Source: Saccharibacillus soli (GTDB lineage: Bacteria; Bacillota; Bacilli; Paenibacillales; Paenibacillaceae). Taken from it: 64,000 nt of DNA. Each line of letters starts with the position of its first letter. Position 1 is the first letter of the stretch. The position numbers and the translations under genes are program-made. The stretch spans positions 1,116,001-1,180,000 of the forward strand of contig NIOB01000001.1 of the NCBI GenBank assembly GCA_002189105.1. The letters are read 5' to 3'. Positions 1-8,709 of this stretch are shown here, piece by piece. The notes under the pieces are model-generated. The model was given only the letters and a program-made list of their open reading frames with translations, was not told where the DNA came from and did not search any database.

Positions 1-366
1 GGAGCGGTGCTGCTGACACTACTGATGGTGATCGATTCACTGTTTACCAAATACAAAGATTTTCAGGAGTTAAAAAAGGGCAATCTCGCTGTGACCATCC
101 GGCTGGTGATGAAGATCTTTGCCCAGGGTTTTATCTTGACCTATGTACTGGAAGGTTCTTCGAGTATCGTCAACGCCTGGTTGATCTCGTTTATTTCATT
201 TATCGTGCTGTTGGTTCTGGAGAGCACGGTCGAATTTGTGCTGCGTCGCTGGGGCGACTTGAACCTGAATGAGGGAACCGAACGCGGCAATGTCGCTCAT
301 GGTCTGTTCGCAGGAACCCTGCATGTGGTGGGTGCCCTGATTATTACGGCTGCATTATCGATCTGA
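1..366 (+). CDS. C-terminal part of a multi-pass membrane protein, DUF350-like (partial)
   Basis: The reading frame is open from the first base of the window, so the gene very likely begins upstream; a GTG at position 7 is the first possible start inside the window but has no clear ribosome site. The visible 119 residues contain about three hydrophobic segments separated by short charged loops. Two stretches, one around KKGNLAVTI and one around ERGNVAHGL, look like a repeated unit, which is the layout of DUF350 proteins (tandem two-helix repeats with a G-N-x-A signature). That assignment is by eye. Function unknown. A terminator follows 37 bases after the stop. Confidence 0.5.
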   Translation, partial: GAVLLTLLMVIDSLFTKYKDFQELKKGNLAVTIRLVMKIFAQGFILTYVLEGSSSIVNAWLISFISFIVLLVLESTVEFVLRRWGDLNLNEGTERGNVAHGLFAGTLHVVGALIITAALSI

Positions 367-402
367 TCGTTGCCTTAATCTTTGGAAGATCCATAATCAA
401 AT

Positions 403-443
403 AAGAGGGAGAGGTGGCAGCCAGCCGCTTCTCCCTCTTTTTG
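403..443. terminator. Intrinsic terminator between convergent genes
   Basis: An inverted repeat with arms AGAGGGAGA and TCTCCCTCT closes over a short GC-rich loop and is followed by a T run on the plus strand. It ends the upstream membrane-protein gene and may also serve xerS, which converges on it from the other side. Confidence 0.75.
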
Positions 444-504
444 CGTTTGACGATTACGAATCAACCAACGTGGGTCCGGACGAATCGTATTCCCGAAGTC
501 ACGC

Positions 505-1590
505 TCATTCTTCACCGTTTCGGCGTTCGATCGCTTCAGACATCGTTTTATCCGTCAGATGCGCATAAATTTCCGTCGTTTCCGTTGAAGCATGGCCAAG
601 CTGTTCTTTGGTCTTGTAGATGTCGTTTTGCAAATAATAATCGGTGGCGAACGAATGGCGCAGCTTATGTACAGTCAGATAAGGCTTGCCAAAATGTTTA
701 GCATATTTGATGACCATCTCCTGAATCGCCCGTTTGGTCATGCGTTTGCCTTCTTTTTGTCCATTGGGGACCGTCAGAAATAAGGCTTTCTCCCGCTTGG
801 GCGCCGCATAATCGTTCTCTCGAAGTTTGAGATAACGTTCCAGGTCAAAACGCGCCTGGTCACGGAAATAGACAGGAGTTTTAAAAGTCTCATCGTTATT
901 GCCCTTGCGCATCACATGCAGCAGCTTGTTGCCCAGATCAAGATCCGACAGATTAAGATTCACCACTTCAGATACGCGCAGACCGGAATTCAGGATAAGA
1001 CTGGCGATGGAAGCGTCTCTTTCTTTGTTGCGTGCATGTGCATACAGCGCCTGCTTGTTGGTGGCTACATCGGCGGCATAGCCTTCGCGGATGTAATCGA
1101 TAAAATCGACGATCTCTTCTTCTTCGAGAATTTTCCCCTTCAATTTGGCTGCCGTATCTTTGGGTTTGTTGGTTCGTTTGATCTCAATCTTGGCCATGAC
1201 GTTGCGCTTGAGCAGTGGATAGAAATCTTCGTCTTCGGCAATCTGGCTCAGGTAATGGAACAGGGAGCGCAGCGCAGACAGCTTGCGGGTTACGCTGATC
1301 CGCGAGTTGGTGCCTTCGGTGCGAGTCGTAAGGTGTAGGCGGTAGCCTGTAATGTTTTCCATCCGCAGCGATTCCAGTTCTTCGAGCGTGATGTCTCTGA
1401 TGGAGGAGGCGGTGGACAGCCCTTCCGCCAGCAGCCATTTGAAGAATGACTCGTAATCCCGAACATATTCCAGCAGCGTGGAAGGGGAGAGGTCGGGAAG
1501 CTTATAGTCGATAAATTGTTGAACATAACCGGGCATCTCCGGCAGCTTCTCGCCAAGACGCGCCCGATCGATCGTTTTCTGAATACTCAT
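505..1590 (-). CDS. xerS: Tyrosine recombinase XerS
   Basis: A 361-residue tyrosine site-specific recombinase of the XerS type, which resolves chromosome dimers at a dif-like site in Firmicutes. The N-terminal SAM-like core-binding domain spans roughly residues 15-140. The catalytic domain shows the full set of family residues: Arg in SGLRVSEVVNL, the H-x-x-R box in VHKLRHSFATDYY, the late His in LGHAST, and the Tyr nucleophile in TEIYAHL. The frame extends 18 codons further upstream, but the chosen ATG at 1590 has an AAAGGAGA site 8 bases before it and matches the usual N-terminus (MSIQKTIDRA). Length fits the XerS family (about 356). I found no convincing dif site beside it. Confidence 0.88.
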   Translation of the reverse strand: MSIQKTIDRARLGEKLPEMPGYVQQFIDYKLPDLSPSTLLEYVRDYESFFKWLLAEGLSTASSIRDITLEELESLRMENITGYRLHLTTRTEGTNSRISVTRKLSALRSLFHYLSQIAEDEDFYPLLKRNVMAKIEIKRTNKPKDTAAKLKGKILEEEEIVDFIDYIREGYAADVATNKQALYAHARNKERDASIASLILNSGLRVSEVVNLNLSDLDLGNKLLHVMRKGNNDETFKTPVYFRDQARFDLERYLKLRENDYAAPKREKALFLTVPNGQKEGKRMTKRAIQEMVIKYAKHFGKPYLTVHKLRHSFATDYYLQNDIYKTKEQLGHASTETTEIYAHLTDKTMSEAIERRNGEE

Positions 1591-1795
1591 GCCGGTTCTC
1601 CTTTGTGGATGAAGTGAGGCGGCGTTCGCCCAAATGCTTGTCACTCCTCAGTTTACCATAACTCCATCCAGACCGAATCCTATCCAAGATCCCAGACGGA
1701 AAAGTTGCCGCGGCGATGATCGTGGATTACGATGGAAGAGAGAGCAAGTCTAACGACATGGAGCGACAACGCGCCGGGAAAAGGAGCTTGAGAGA

Positions 1796-2290
1796 ATGGA
1801 ACCTCATGTAGAGTTGGAGCTTGTGCCGGTGCAGCGCCGAGCGGTGATCGAAAATCTGCTTCAGTTTTACCTGTATGACTTTACGCGCTATCTGGATATT
1901 GCTGCTGATGAGCAGGGACGTTTCCCCGATTATCCGGATCTGGATGTGTTCTGGAGTCAGCCCGAGCATAAATTTCCCTTCCTGATTCGTGCGGATGGAG
2001 AACCGGCTGGATTGGCGTTGGTGGAGCGGACAGACGAAGGAACCCGTAAACCCTCGTACTATATGGTTGAATTTTTTGTCCTGCAAAAATTTCGTCGGCG
2101 GGGAGTAGGTGGGCGAGCGGCGGTTATGCTGTTTGAACGCTTCAAGGGACGATGGAAAGTCACCCAGCTCAAAAATAATGAGCCGGCGCAGCGATTCTGG
2201 CGTCAGACGATTGGAATCTATACCGCAGGTGAATATAAAGAGCGGCATCATCCCTTCAGCGGTCATCCCAGTCAATATTTTGAGAATTAG
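1796..2290 (+). CDS. GNAT family N-acetyltransferase
   Basis: A 164-residue protein with the GNAT fold. The acetyl-CoA binding motif A is visible as FVLQKFRRRGVGGRAA (R-x-x-G-x-G/A type), preceded by the usual beta-strand YYMVEFF. A C-terminal segment with NNEPAQRFWR is the normal motif B region. It belongs to the group of small acetyltransferases whose substrate cannot be read from sequence. An AAAAGGAG ribosome site lies 10 bases before the ATG. It stands alone, with no obvious partner. Confidence 0.8.
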   Translation: MEPHVELELVPVQRRAVIENLLQFYLYDFTRYLDIAADEQGRFPDYPDLDVFWSQPEHKFPFLIRADGEPAGLALVERTDEGTRKPSYYMVEFFVLQKFRRRGVGGRAAVMLFERFKGRWKVTQLKNNEPAQRFWRQTIGIYTAGEYKERHHPFSGHPSQYFEN

Positions 2291-2423
2291 GCCGCTGCCC
2301 TGTATCAAAAAAAGAATCCGTTTACAAAAGTTGAGATACAGCTGAAAGTAAAGGGTAATAGGTCAGTGGGCACATGAAGATAAGGGATCGACGAACTTTA
2401 TGCCGCGACAGGAGGATGCAGAA

Positions 2424-3311
2424 GTGGAGAAAAGAGTCTATGGCAAGACAGGCATGGAAGTCAGCGTACTTGGATTCGGCGGATCGGAGATCGGCCGCGA
2501 CGTATCGCAGGCAGAAGTTGATAAGCTGCTGGGCAGCGCCATCGATGAAGGTCTGAATGTGATTGATACGGCGGAATGTTACCTCGATAGTGAGGAACTG
2601 ATTGGCAAATCGATTGCTCATCGCCGCGATGATTTCTATCTGTTTACCAAATGTGGTCATGCAGCAGGCATCGACGGACCGGATTGGGACCCCCGGACAC
2701 TGACGGCTACGATTGAACGCAGCCTCCAGCGGCTCCAGGTAGACCATGTCGATATGATTCACCTGCACAGCTGCTCGGAGGAAGTGCTTCGCAGAGGCGA
2801 AGTGATCGAAGTGCTTCAGCGTGCCAAGCAGGAAGGCAAGACCCGCTTTATCGGCTACAGCGGCGATACGAAGGATGCGCTGTATGCGATCCAGACGGAT
2901 GCTTTTGACAGCCTGGAGACTTCGTTGAATGTGGCGGATCAGGAAGCCATTGAGCTGACGCTGCCTGAGGCTATCAAACGCAATATGGGCGTGACGATCA
3001 AGCGGCCGATTGCCAATGCAGCCTGGCTGTTTGATACCATGAAACCAGAAGAATACGGCTATGTCTACTGGAATCGACTGCGTGACCTGGCTTATGGCTT
3101 CCTCTCGGAAGAGGATTCCATCGGAACGGCGCTGCGCTTCACCTTGTCCACGCCGGGCGTGCATACCGCCATCGTAGGCACACAGAAACCGGATCGTTGG
3201 CATCAGAACGCCAAACTGCTGGAAGCCGGTCCTCTCGATCAAGCGCGCTACGACGAGATCCGCCGCCGGTGGCAGGAGATTGCACCCGCCGATTGGACGG
3301 GACAGATCTGA
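2424..3311 (+). CDS. Aldo/keto reductase
   Basis: A 295-residue NAD(P)H-dependent oxidoreductase of the aldo-keto reductase superfamily ((beta/alpha)8 barrel, cytosolic). The N-terminal signature RVYGKTGMEVSVLGFGG, the catalytic Asp/Tyr region NVIDTAECYLDSE, the Lys region FYLFTKCGHAAG and the His region DMIHLHSCS are present in the usual order. I place the start at a GTG (2424) because it has a GGAGG 8 bases upstream and restores the family N-terminus; the upstream in-frame ATG at 2400 has no such site. The substrate is unknown. A strong terminator follows. Confidence 0.82.
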   Translation: MEKRVYGKTGMEVSVLGFGGSEIGRDVSQAEVDKLLGSAIDEGLNVIDTAECYLDSEELIGKSIAHRRDDFYLFTKCGHAAGIDGPDWDPRTLTATIERSLQRLQVDHVDMIHLHSCSEEVLRRGEVIEVLQRAKQEGKTRFIGYSGDTKDALYAIQTDAFDSLETSLNVADQEAIELTLPEAIKRNMGVTIKRPIANAAWLFDTMKPEEYGYVYWNRLRDLAYGFLSEEDSIGTALRFTLSTPGVHTAIVGTQKPDRWHQNAKLLEAGPLDQARYDEIRRRWQEIAPADWTGQI

Positions 3312-3369
3312 TTCCCGGCAGCAACCTGCAAGCGCCATCATAAGTCTTTGGAATTTTCAGCTTTCATGC

Positions 3370-3415
3370 AAAAAGCCCCTGTCCCCATTTTGAATGGGAG
3401 CAGAGGCTTTTTTTG
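3370..3415. terminator. Bidirectional intrinsic terminator
   Basis: AAAAAGCCCCTG pairs with CAGAGGCTTTTTTT across a loop, with an inner CCCATT/AATGGG pairing. There is an A run on the left and a T run on the right, so it can end both the aldo/keto reductase gene and the converging permease gene. Confidence 0.85.
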
Positions 3416-3456
3416 CTGCGCGGGAAACGAATTCTTCAGCTGTATGCTTTCACCAT

Positions 3457-4587
3457 CTACAGATACAGCTGAGAGCGCATCTTGAACCAGTCGAACAGAT
3501 GGGTAGCCAATACTTTCAATACGGCATAACCCGGTACAGCCAGCAGGATTCCTGCAACGCCAAACAGATTGCCTGCTGTCAGGATGACGAAGATGATGGT
3601 AATCGGGTGAATCTTGAGCGATTTGCCCATGATCTGCGGCGAGATGAATTTACCTTCCACCAGCTGCACGACTGTCCATACAATGACCATCTTGAGCAGC
3701 ATGATCGGCGACGTAACCGCAGCGACGATGATAGCTGGAGTGATGGCAATTGCAGGGCCCAGATAAGGAACAATCGCGGTGCAGGCGGCAACGATGGCCA
3801 GAACCAACGAATATTCCAGACCGATGATTCGGTAACCAATGTAGAGCAGCACCCCAATGCACATGCTGACGATGATCTGTCCACGGATGTACGAGCTGAT
3901 CTGATGGTTGGTTTCTTTGAGTACCGTCAATGTGCCTGGACGAAGCTTGGTTGGGATGAAGTTGAGAATGTAGTTAGGCAGCTTGCGTCCATCCTTGAGC
4001 AGGTAGAACAGGATAAAGGGCAGCGTCACGATAGCCAGTACCAGTTCTTTGACAACGCCGATGACGCCGCCGATCCCCGACCAGGTATGGTTGAGGATGG
4101 TTGTCGCACGCTCCGAGATTTTGCTTACGATCTCCTGCGTGTTTAAGTTGGTGGTCGCTTGGAACTGGGCAACCAGATCGCTGCCGATCAGCTTCTCGAA
4201 TTCACGCTGGATTGTCTCGCTGTAATCCGGGAAATTTTCAAAAAAGCCAAGCAGCTGTTCCCGGATGATTGGCACGATCAAGGTGATGACCGTAGTCAGC
4301 ACGCCAATAATCAGAATATACAGTGCCAGAATCGTGTAGACACGTTTGACCTTTTTCTTTTCCATAAAATCAACGATCGGATTCAGCAGATAGTAGACGA
4401 CGCCAGTGAGGATAATGGGCAGGACGATCGTCTTGAGCAGAACCAGAAGCGGATGGAAGATGAACGTGATCTTGGAAAAGATGAGAATGTTGACGCCCAC
4501 CAGCAGCGCCACGAACAAAAACAGGACAAACTTGTTGTTCAGGAACAATCGTCGAAATCGTCCTGACCAGGATCTTGGTTGGTTCAT
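3457..4587 (-). CDS. AI-2E family transporter (YtvI/TqsA-type permease)
   Basis: A 376-residue membrane protein with the AI-2E transporter (PerM) layout: two N-terminal helices (about residues 18-36 and 45-70), a third near 80-105, a long cytoplasmic amphipathic segment (about 110-165), then a C-terminal bundle of four or five helices ending in [18 protein letters not shown], a conserved stretch of the family. Members include export proteins for autoinducer-2 and Na+(Li+)/H+ antiporters, so the substrate is open. The ATG is at 4587. It is separated by about 100 bases from the TetR gene behind it and reads in the same direction, but nothing else links the two. Confidence 0.82.
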   Translation of the reverse strand: MNQPRSWSGRFRRLFLNNKFVLFLFVALLVGVNILIFSKITFIFHPLLVLLKTIVLPIILTGVVYYLLNPIVDFMEKKKVKRVYTILALYILIIGVLTTVITLIVPIIREQLLGFFENFPDYSETIQREFEKLIGSDLVAQFQATTNLNTQEIVSKISERATTILNHTWSGIGGVIGVVKELVLAIVTLPFILFYLLKDGRKLPNYILNFIPTKLRPGTLTVLKETNHQISSYIRGQIIVSMCIGVLLYIGYRIIGLEYSLVLAIVAACTAIVPYLGPAIAITPAIIVAAVTSPIMLLKMVIVWTVVQLVEGKFISPQIMGKSLKIHPITIIFVILTAGNLFGVAGILLAVPGYAVLKVLATHLFDWFKMRSQLYL

Positions 4588-4686
4588 TCAGCACTTCTCC
4601 ATTCTTGTCTTAGTCGTCAAACCTTCGGATCAAGCATACCTAAATCAGCAAAACGTGTGCAAGTCGCCGTCTCGGACGCCAAGCGG

Positions 4687-5280
4687 TTAGACCGAACGCG
4701 CTGTCCCCGGGTTCGTCGCATGCGTGCCCTGTCCGGCTTGCCGCAGCCCGTTAGCTTGCAGCAGCAGCACCAACTGCTCCACCATCTCCTCGCTCGAATA
4801 AGGCATGGAGCGCGAGATCCACCATTCAAGCAAGCCGGCGATCGCCGTCGTAACGAACTGGACCGTAATCTCCTTGTTGACCCTCGGGTCCAATACGCAG
4901 CGGTCGAACTGGGCTTCTGCGCCTTCACGCAGCATGTCGGACAAGCGCGAACGGAAAGCGGACAAGCCATCGCTGCGGAACAGCACGCCGTAGACATCTG
5001 CGCTGTCTTCCAGATACCGGAACGTACGCAGCAGTGCATCCTCAATGGGTTCGGACGGATCATCCGGGCGGCAGCTGTCGTTTAAGCGCTGAAGATAGCT
5101 GTCCATGCACTGGTTCAGCAGATCGAACTTGTCCTGAAAATGCAGGTAGACGGTGCCTCGATGTACATCCGCGTGATCGGCGATCTCTTGTACCGTAATG
5201 CGCTCGAGGTCTTTTTGCCGCAGCATCTCGATCAACGTTTCAAATAAGGTTTCTCTCGTCTTACGTACGCGTCGGTCCAT
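4687..5280 (-). CDS. TetR/AcrR family transcriptional regulator
   Basis: A 197-residue repressor-type protein. The N-terminal helix-turn-helix (about residues 10-55) shows the TetR pattern with ITVQEIADHADVHRGTVYLHF followed by KFDLL. The C-terminal two-thirds is the variable ligand and dimerisation domain. AAAGGAG sits 9 bases before the ATG. It is divergent from the ketopantoate-reductase-like gene, and the spacer carries palindromes that look like its operator, so local and autoregulation of this pair is likely. Ligand unknown. Confidence 0.87.
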   Translation of the reverse strand: MDRRVRKTRETLFETLIEMLRQKDLERITVQEIADHADVHRGTVYLHFQDKFDLLNQCMDSYLQRLNDSCRPDDPSEPIEDALLRTFRYLEDSADVYGVLFRSDGLSAFRSRLSDMLREGAEAQFDRCVLDPRVNKEITVQFVTTAIAGLLEWWISRSMPYSSEEMVEQLVLLLQANGLRQAGQGTHATNPGTARSV

Positions 5281-5394
5281 TGGTTTCTTCTCCTTTTACT
5301 GAACAATTTTGCAGCGGATGTTGAGAACCCGACAAACGCCGCAGAATCAGCCATTGTCGCTTCGGCGTTCTCTTGCTACTTTCATGGTACTGAA

Positions 5395-5421
5395 CAACTG
5401 TTGAACAATCAACAATTGTTG
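5395..5421. promoter_or_regulatory. Candidate TetR operator (tandem palindromes)
   Basis: The divergent spacer holds a CAACTGTTG at 5395-5403 and a perfect 12-base palindrome CAACAATTGTTG at 5410-5421. Both share CAAC...GTTG half-sites. Position between a tetR gene and its divergent neighbour makes them the obvious binding sites; this is inferred from layout only. Confidence 0.55.
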
Positions 5422-5460
5422 AGAAAAGACAGTATTCGATCATCGAAAGGGAGAGAGCCG

Positions 5461-6411
5461 ATGAAAATTTTGGTTTACGGAGCGGGAGTGTTGGGCAGCA
5501 CATTGGCCCATCGATTAATTCAGGCAGGACATGACGTGTCGATGTTGGCAAGAGGCAAAAGAGCGGAGCAGCTTGAGCGGGATGGGTTGGTCATTCGGCA
5601 TTACCTTCAGCGGAAGACGACAACGGATCGCCCGAACGTGGTTCGCAGTCTGGAGCCAAGCGACCGATACGAACTGATCTTCACCGTGATAAAATATTCG
5701 GATATTGATGCTGTGCTGCCGGTGCTTGCTGCCAATGTCAGCGAACGGATCGTGATGGTTGGGAACAATCCGGACGCAGAGCGTACGCAGATGGAGCTTC
5801 GGAGATTGGGGGGTTCGGGTAAAAAAACGGCGTTCGCTTTTCAACTCAGCGGAGGCACTCGCCAAGAGGATGGCCAGGTCATTTCGATTCTGGCGGGAGG
5901 CGGCCAGATGGTCGCGGGAATGTTGGACGGACGAATCCCGTTTATGCCGCAGCTGCGGGAGGCTTTTGCCGGAACACGTTATAAGGTTATGGAACAAGAG
6001 AATATCGACGCCTGGCTCAAGAATCATATCGTATCGATCGTGCCGCTCAGTGCAGCGGTTCTGATTCGCAACGGCGATGTCAAAGCGCTCGCGCGTGACA
6101 AGAAGCTGCTGCGCCGGGTCGTCGAAGCAATGGGGGAAGGGTTTGACACGCTGGAAGCCGCAGGGTATCCACTTGTCCCGGCTGCGCAGGCGAATATCAT
6201 CCGGCGCTTTAAAAGAACGCTGCGCATGCTGCTGGGGCTGTATCATCGCGTGCCGGTAGCTCGATGGGTGGATGGCTCATTTGCGGAACTGCAAGCGCTG
6301 AATCAGGTATTTGAGAGCTGGACACGAAAATCCGGCCACGAGGCGACAATTTGGGGAAGCCTGCTTGAAGAAGTGGGCCGCTTCAAGGATCGGGAACCTG
6401 GAGTGAAGTGA
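5461..6411 (+). CDS. Ketopantoate reductase-like (PanE/ApbA family) oxidoreductase
   Basis: A 316-residue protein starting with the dinucleotide-binding motif MKILVYGAGVLGSTLAHRL (GxGxxG, NADP-type Rossmann fold) and carrying an all-alpha C-terminal domain, as in 2-dehydropantoate 2-reductases. The frame is open for 20 codons upstream, but the ATG at 5461 has a GGGAGAGA site and gives the classic family N-terminus. Because it is paired with a divergent TetR regulator rather than pantothenate genes, and the family contains many paralogues, I do not call it panE. It probably reduces a 2-keto acid or related carbonyl using NADPH. Confidence 0.72.
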   Translation: MKILVYGAGVLGSTLAHRLIQAGHDVSMLARGKRAEQLERDGLVIRHYLQRKTTTDRPNVVRSLEPSDRYELIFTVIKYSDIDAVLPVLAANVSERIVMVGNNPDAERTQMELRRLGGSGKKTAFAFQLSGGTRQEDGQVISILAGGGQMVAGMLDGRIPFMPQLREAFAGTRYKVMEQENIDAWLKNHIVSIVPLSAAVLIRNGDVKALARDKKLLRRVVEAMGEGFDTLEAAGYPLVPAAQANIIRRFKRTLRMLLGLYHRVPVARWVDGSFAELQALNQVFESWTRKSGHEATIWGSLLEEVGRFKDREPGVK

Positions 6412-6440
6412 AAAACGCAGCGAATAAATAAAATAAAAAA

Positions 6441-6464
6441 TCATTATATGAAAAATTCATAATA
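6441..6464. repeat. Copy 1 of a 24-bp repeat (TCATTATATGAAAAATTCATAATA-type)
   Basis: This stretch matches 35509-35532 at 23 of 24 positions and contains nested inverted repeats (TTCA/TGAA type arms). In both places it lies just after a stop codon, is followed by a very A-rich, T-poor tract, and precedes a sigma-A promoter. See the findings. Confidence 0.7.
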
Positions 6465-6515
6465 GAAAAACCAAAAAGCAGAAAACCCGAAAAACGGAGC
6501 ACACATAAACAACCT

Positions 6516-6544
6516 TTGAATAAAATTCAAACTTATTGTATGAT
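6516..6544 (+). promoter_or_regulatory. Sigma-A promoter of aguA with overlapping inverted repeat
   Basis: TTGAAT at 6516-6521, a 17-base spacer, and TATGAT at 6539-6544. The -35 region overlaps an inverted repeat TTTGAA-taaaa-TTCAAA (6515-6531), which could be an operator. It lies about 95 bases before the aguA start. Confidence 0.7.
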
Positions 6545-6639
6545 GGTGTTCGCAAATGTTTGACGGGTTTTTTCGCCGTTTTTGGCATGAAGTTTTTTGA
6601 ACGCCGCACTTTATTTTTCAAGCAAGGGGATAACTGACG

Positions 6640-7668
6640 ATGAATCCGAAAACTCTTCAATATAAAATGCCCGCCGAATGGGCACCGCATGAACGTACGA
6701 TGCTGTCGTGGCCGATTCAGGCTTCGATGGTTTATCCCGATAACTTTGAGGAAGTTTGCGGTGGATACGCCGAGCTGGTCAAAGCCATCGCCGAATTTGA
6801 GCCCGTGACGCTGGTTGTCAATCCGGAGGACGTAGAGCGTCTGCACCCTACCTTTGCCGGTCACCAGGTGGAGCTGCTGCCGATTCCTCATAACGATGCC
6901 TGGCTGCGCGATAATGGCCCGACCATCGTCGTGAACGAGCAGGGTGAACGTGCAGGCATCAACTGGGGATTCAACGCGTGGGGCGGGAAATATTCCCCTT
7001 GGGATCTGGACGACGCCGTCGCACCTGCCGTGTTGGAATATCTTGGCCTGCGCCGTTTTGATGCTCCTCTGGTACTCGAAGGCGGTTCGATCCACGTGGA
7101 TGGCGAAGGAACGCTGCTGACGACTGAAGAATGTCTGCTCAACGAGAACCGTAACCCTTCCCTTAGCCGGGAAGAGATCGAGGAGCACGTCAAGAACTTC
7201 ACCAATGTCGAGAAGATCATCTGGCTGAATCGTGGGCTCGCGGGCGATGAGACCGATGGTCATGTAGACAATGCGGCCTGCTTCGCAGCTCCGGGTAAAG
7301 TCATTATTCAGGTCTGCGACGACCCGGCTGACGAGAATTATGCGATCACTCAGGAGAATCTGCGTATTCTGGAAGAAGCGACCGATGCCAAGGGACGCAA
7401 ACTGGAGATCATCCCGATTCAACAGCCGCCGTATTTGGAATATGAAGGCAGCCGCTTGACGCTGAGTTATCTGAATTTCTATTTCGTTAACGGTGGCATC
7501 ATTCTGCCGGTATTTGGCGGAGCGGCTGCAGAAACGGATCGCCTGGCGGAAGAGACGCTCCAGCGCACCTTCCCGGACTACCGCATCCGTACCGTTGACG
7601 GTATGGCCGTCATTCGTGAAGGCGGTAACGTGCATTGTACGACCCAGCAGATTCCTGCGGGCCGCTGA
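6640..7668 (+). CDS. aguA: Agmatine deiminase
   Basis: A 342-residue member of the peptidylarginine/agmatine deiminase family. It hydrolyses agmatine to N-carbamoylputrescine and ammonia in the arginine decarboxylase route to putrescine. Family motifs are easy to see: DAWLRDNGPT, NWGFNAWGGK, LEGGSIHVDGEGT, DETDGHVDN, and the C-terminal GGNVHCTTQQ that carries the nucleophilic Cys. The length is typical. It is followed after 79 bases by the gene for the next enzyme (AguB), so the two form a pathway operon starting at the promoter 6516-6544. No arginine decarboxylase gene is in the window. Confidence 0.93.
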   Translation: MNPKTLQYKMPAEWAPHERTMLSWPIQASMVYPDNFEEVCGGYAELVKAIAEFEPVTLVVNPEDVERLHPTFAGHQVELLPIPHNDAWLRDNGPTIVVNEQGERAGINWGFNAWGGKYSPWDLDDAVAPAVLEYLGLRRFDAPLVLEGGSIHVDGEGTLLTTEECLLNENRNPSLSREEIEEHVKNFTNVEKIIWLNRGLAGDETDGHVDNAACFAAPGKVIIQVCDDPADENYAITQENLRILEEATDAKGRKLEIIPIQQPPYLEYEGSRLTLSYLNFYFVNGGIILPVFGGAAAETDRLAEETLQRTFPDYRIRTVDGMAVIREGGNVHCTTQQIPAGR

Positions 7669-7747
7669 TTCCATCAAGTCTGATTTCGAGATTGAGAATG
7701 ATAGATTCTACTACGATCGACCATCGAGAGGAGCTGACGTTTTTTCC

Positions 7748-8629
7748 ATGAGAAAAGTGAAGGTAGCCGCAACCCAGATGAGCTGCACCTGGGACATCGA
7801 CGACAACATTCGCAAAGCTGAGGCCTTGGTACGCAAGGCTGCGGCAGAAGGTGCACAGGTGATCCTGCTTCAGGAACTGTTCGAGACGCCTTACTTCTGC
7901 CAGAAAGAAAAGGCTGAATATTATCAATACGCAACAGAACTGGAGAGCAATAAAGCTATCCACCATTTCAAGCAGATTGCCAAAGAGCTTGAAGTGGTTC
8001 TGCCGATCAGTTTTTATGAAAAGAAAAACTATGCTCGCTACAATGCACTGGCGATGATTGATGCGGATGGTGAAGTGCTGGGAACGTATCGCAAGAGCCA
8101 TATTCCGGATGGCCCCGGCTATGAAGAGAAGTTCTACTTCAACCCGGGTGATACAGGCTTCAAAGTCTGGAACACCCGTTATGGCAAAATAGGCGTCGGT
8201 ATCTGCTGGGATCAATGGTATCCGGAAGCAGCACGCGCCATGGCGCTCATGGGCGCAGAGATTCTGCTCTATCCGACAGCAATCGGCTCGGAGCCGCAGG
8301 ATAGCTCCATTGATTCCAAAGATCACTGGCAGGCCTGCATGCTGGGCCATGCCGGTTCCAACTTGATTCCGGTGATCGCCTCTAACCGCATCGGAGCGGA
8401 GAGTGATGAAGATTCGTCGATTAACTTCTACGGATCGTCGTTCATCGCCGGGCCTCGCGGCAGCAAAGTGGTCGAAGCAAGCCGCGATCAGGAAGAAGTG
8501 CTGACCGCTGAATTCGATCTCGATCAACTGGAGATTGACCGTATTGAGTGGGGCGTATTCCGCGATCGCAGACCCGAATTGTATGGAGTATTGGGCACTT
8601 ACGATGGGGAACGTCGCATTAAGCAATAA
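7748..8629 (+). CDS. aguB: N-carbamoylputrescine amidase
   Basis: A 293-residue nitrilase-superfamily amidase that converts N-carbamoylputrescine to putrescine, CO2 and ammonia. The catalytic triad is visible: Glu in ILLQELFETPYF, Lys in YRKSHIPDGPGY, and Cys in VGICWDQWYPEAAR. The N-terminus MRKVKVAATQMSC fits the family, so I use the ATG at 7748 even though the GAGAGGAG before it sits rather far away (about 14 bases); the frame is open upstream. It completes the agmatine pathway begun by the preceding gene. Confidence 0.93.
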   Translation: MRKVKVAATQMSCTWDIDDNIRKAEALVRKAAAEGAQVILLQELFETPYFCQKEKAEYYQYATELESNKAIHHFKQIAKELEVVLPISFYEKKNYARYNALAMIDADGEVLGTYRKSHIPDGPGYEEKFYFNPGDTGFKVWNTRYGKIGVGICWDQWYPEAARAMALMGAEILLYPTAIGSEPQDSSIDSKDHWQACMLGHAGSNLIPVIASNRIGAESDEDSSINFYGSSFIAGPRGSKVVEASRDQEEVLTAEFDLDQLEIDRIEWGVFRDRRPELYGVLGTYDGERRIKQ

Positions 8630-8645
8630 GTGCAATAACCAGCCT

Positions 8646-8683
8646 AAAGACATTCAGATCTACAAGTCTGAATGTCTTTTTTT
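8646..8683 (+). terminator. Intrinsic terminator of aguAB
   Basis: A strong hairpin with arms AAAGACATTCAGA and TCTGAATGTCTTT around a short loop, followed by a run of T. Confidence 0.9.
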
Positions 8684-8709
8684 GTGCAAGGCGCTTGACT
8701 GATCCAGAC

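Noticed and set aside
1591-1700. Search for a dif-like site beside xerS
   Set aside because: No convincing inverted-arm 28-31 base site was found; in many species dif lies elsewhere.
6457-7677. A 406-codon open frame antisense to aguA
   Set aside because: No ribosome site, no recognisable domain, and it mirrors the codon structure of a clearly real gene. The same holds for long antisense frames at 24309-25481, 7610-8653, 2322-3341 and 13663-14514.
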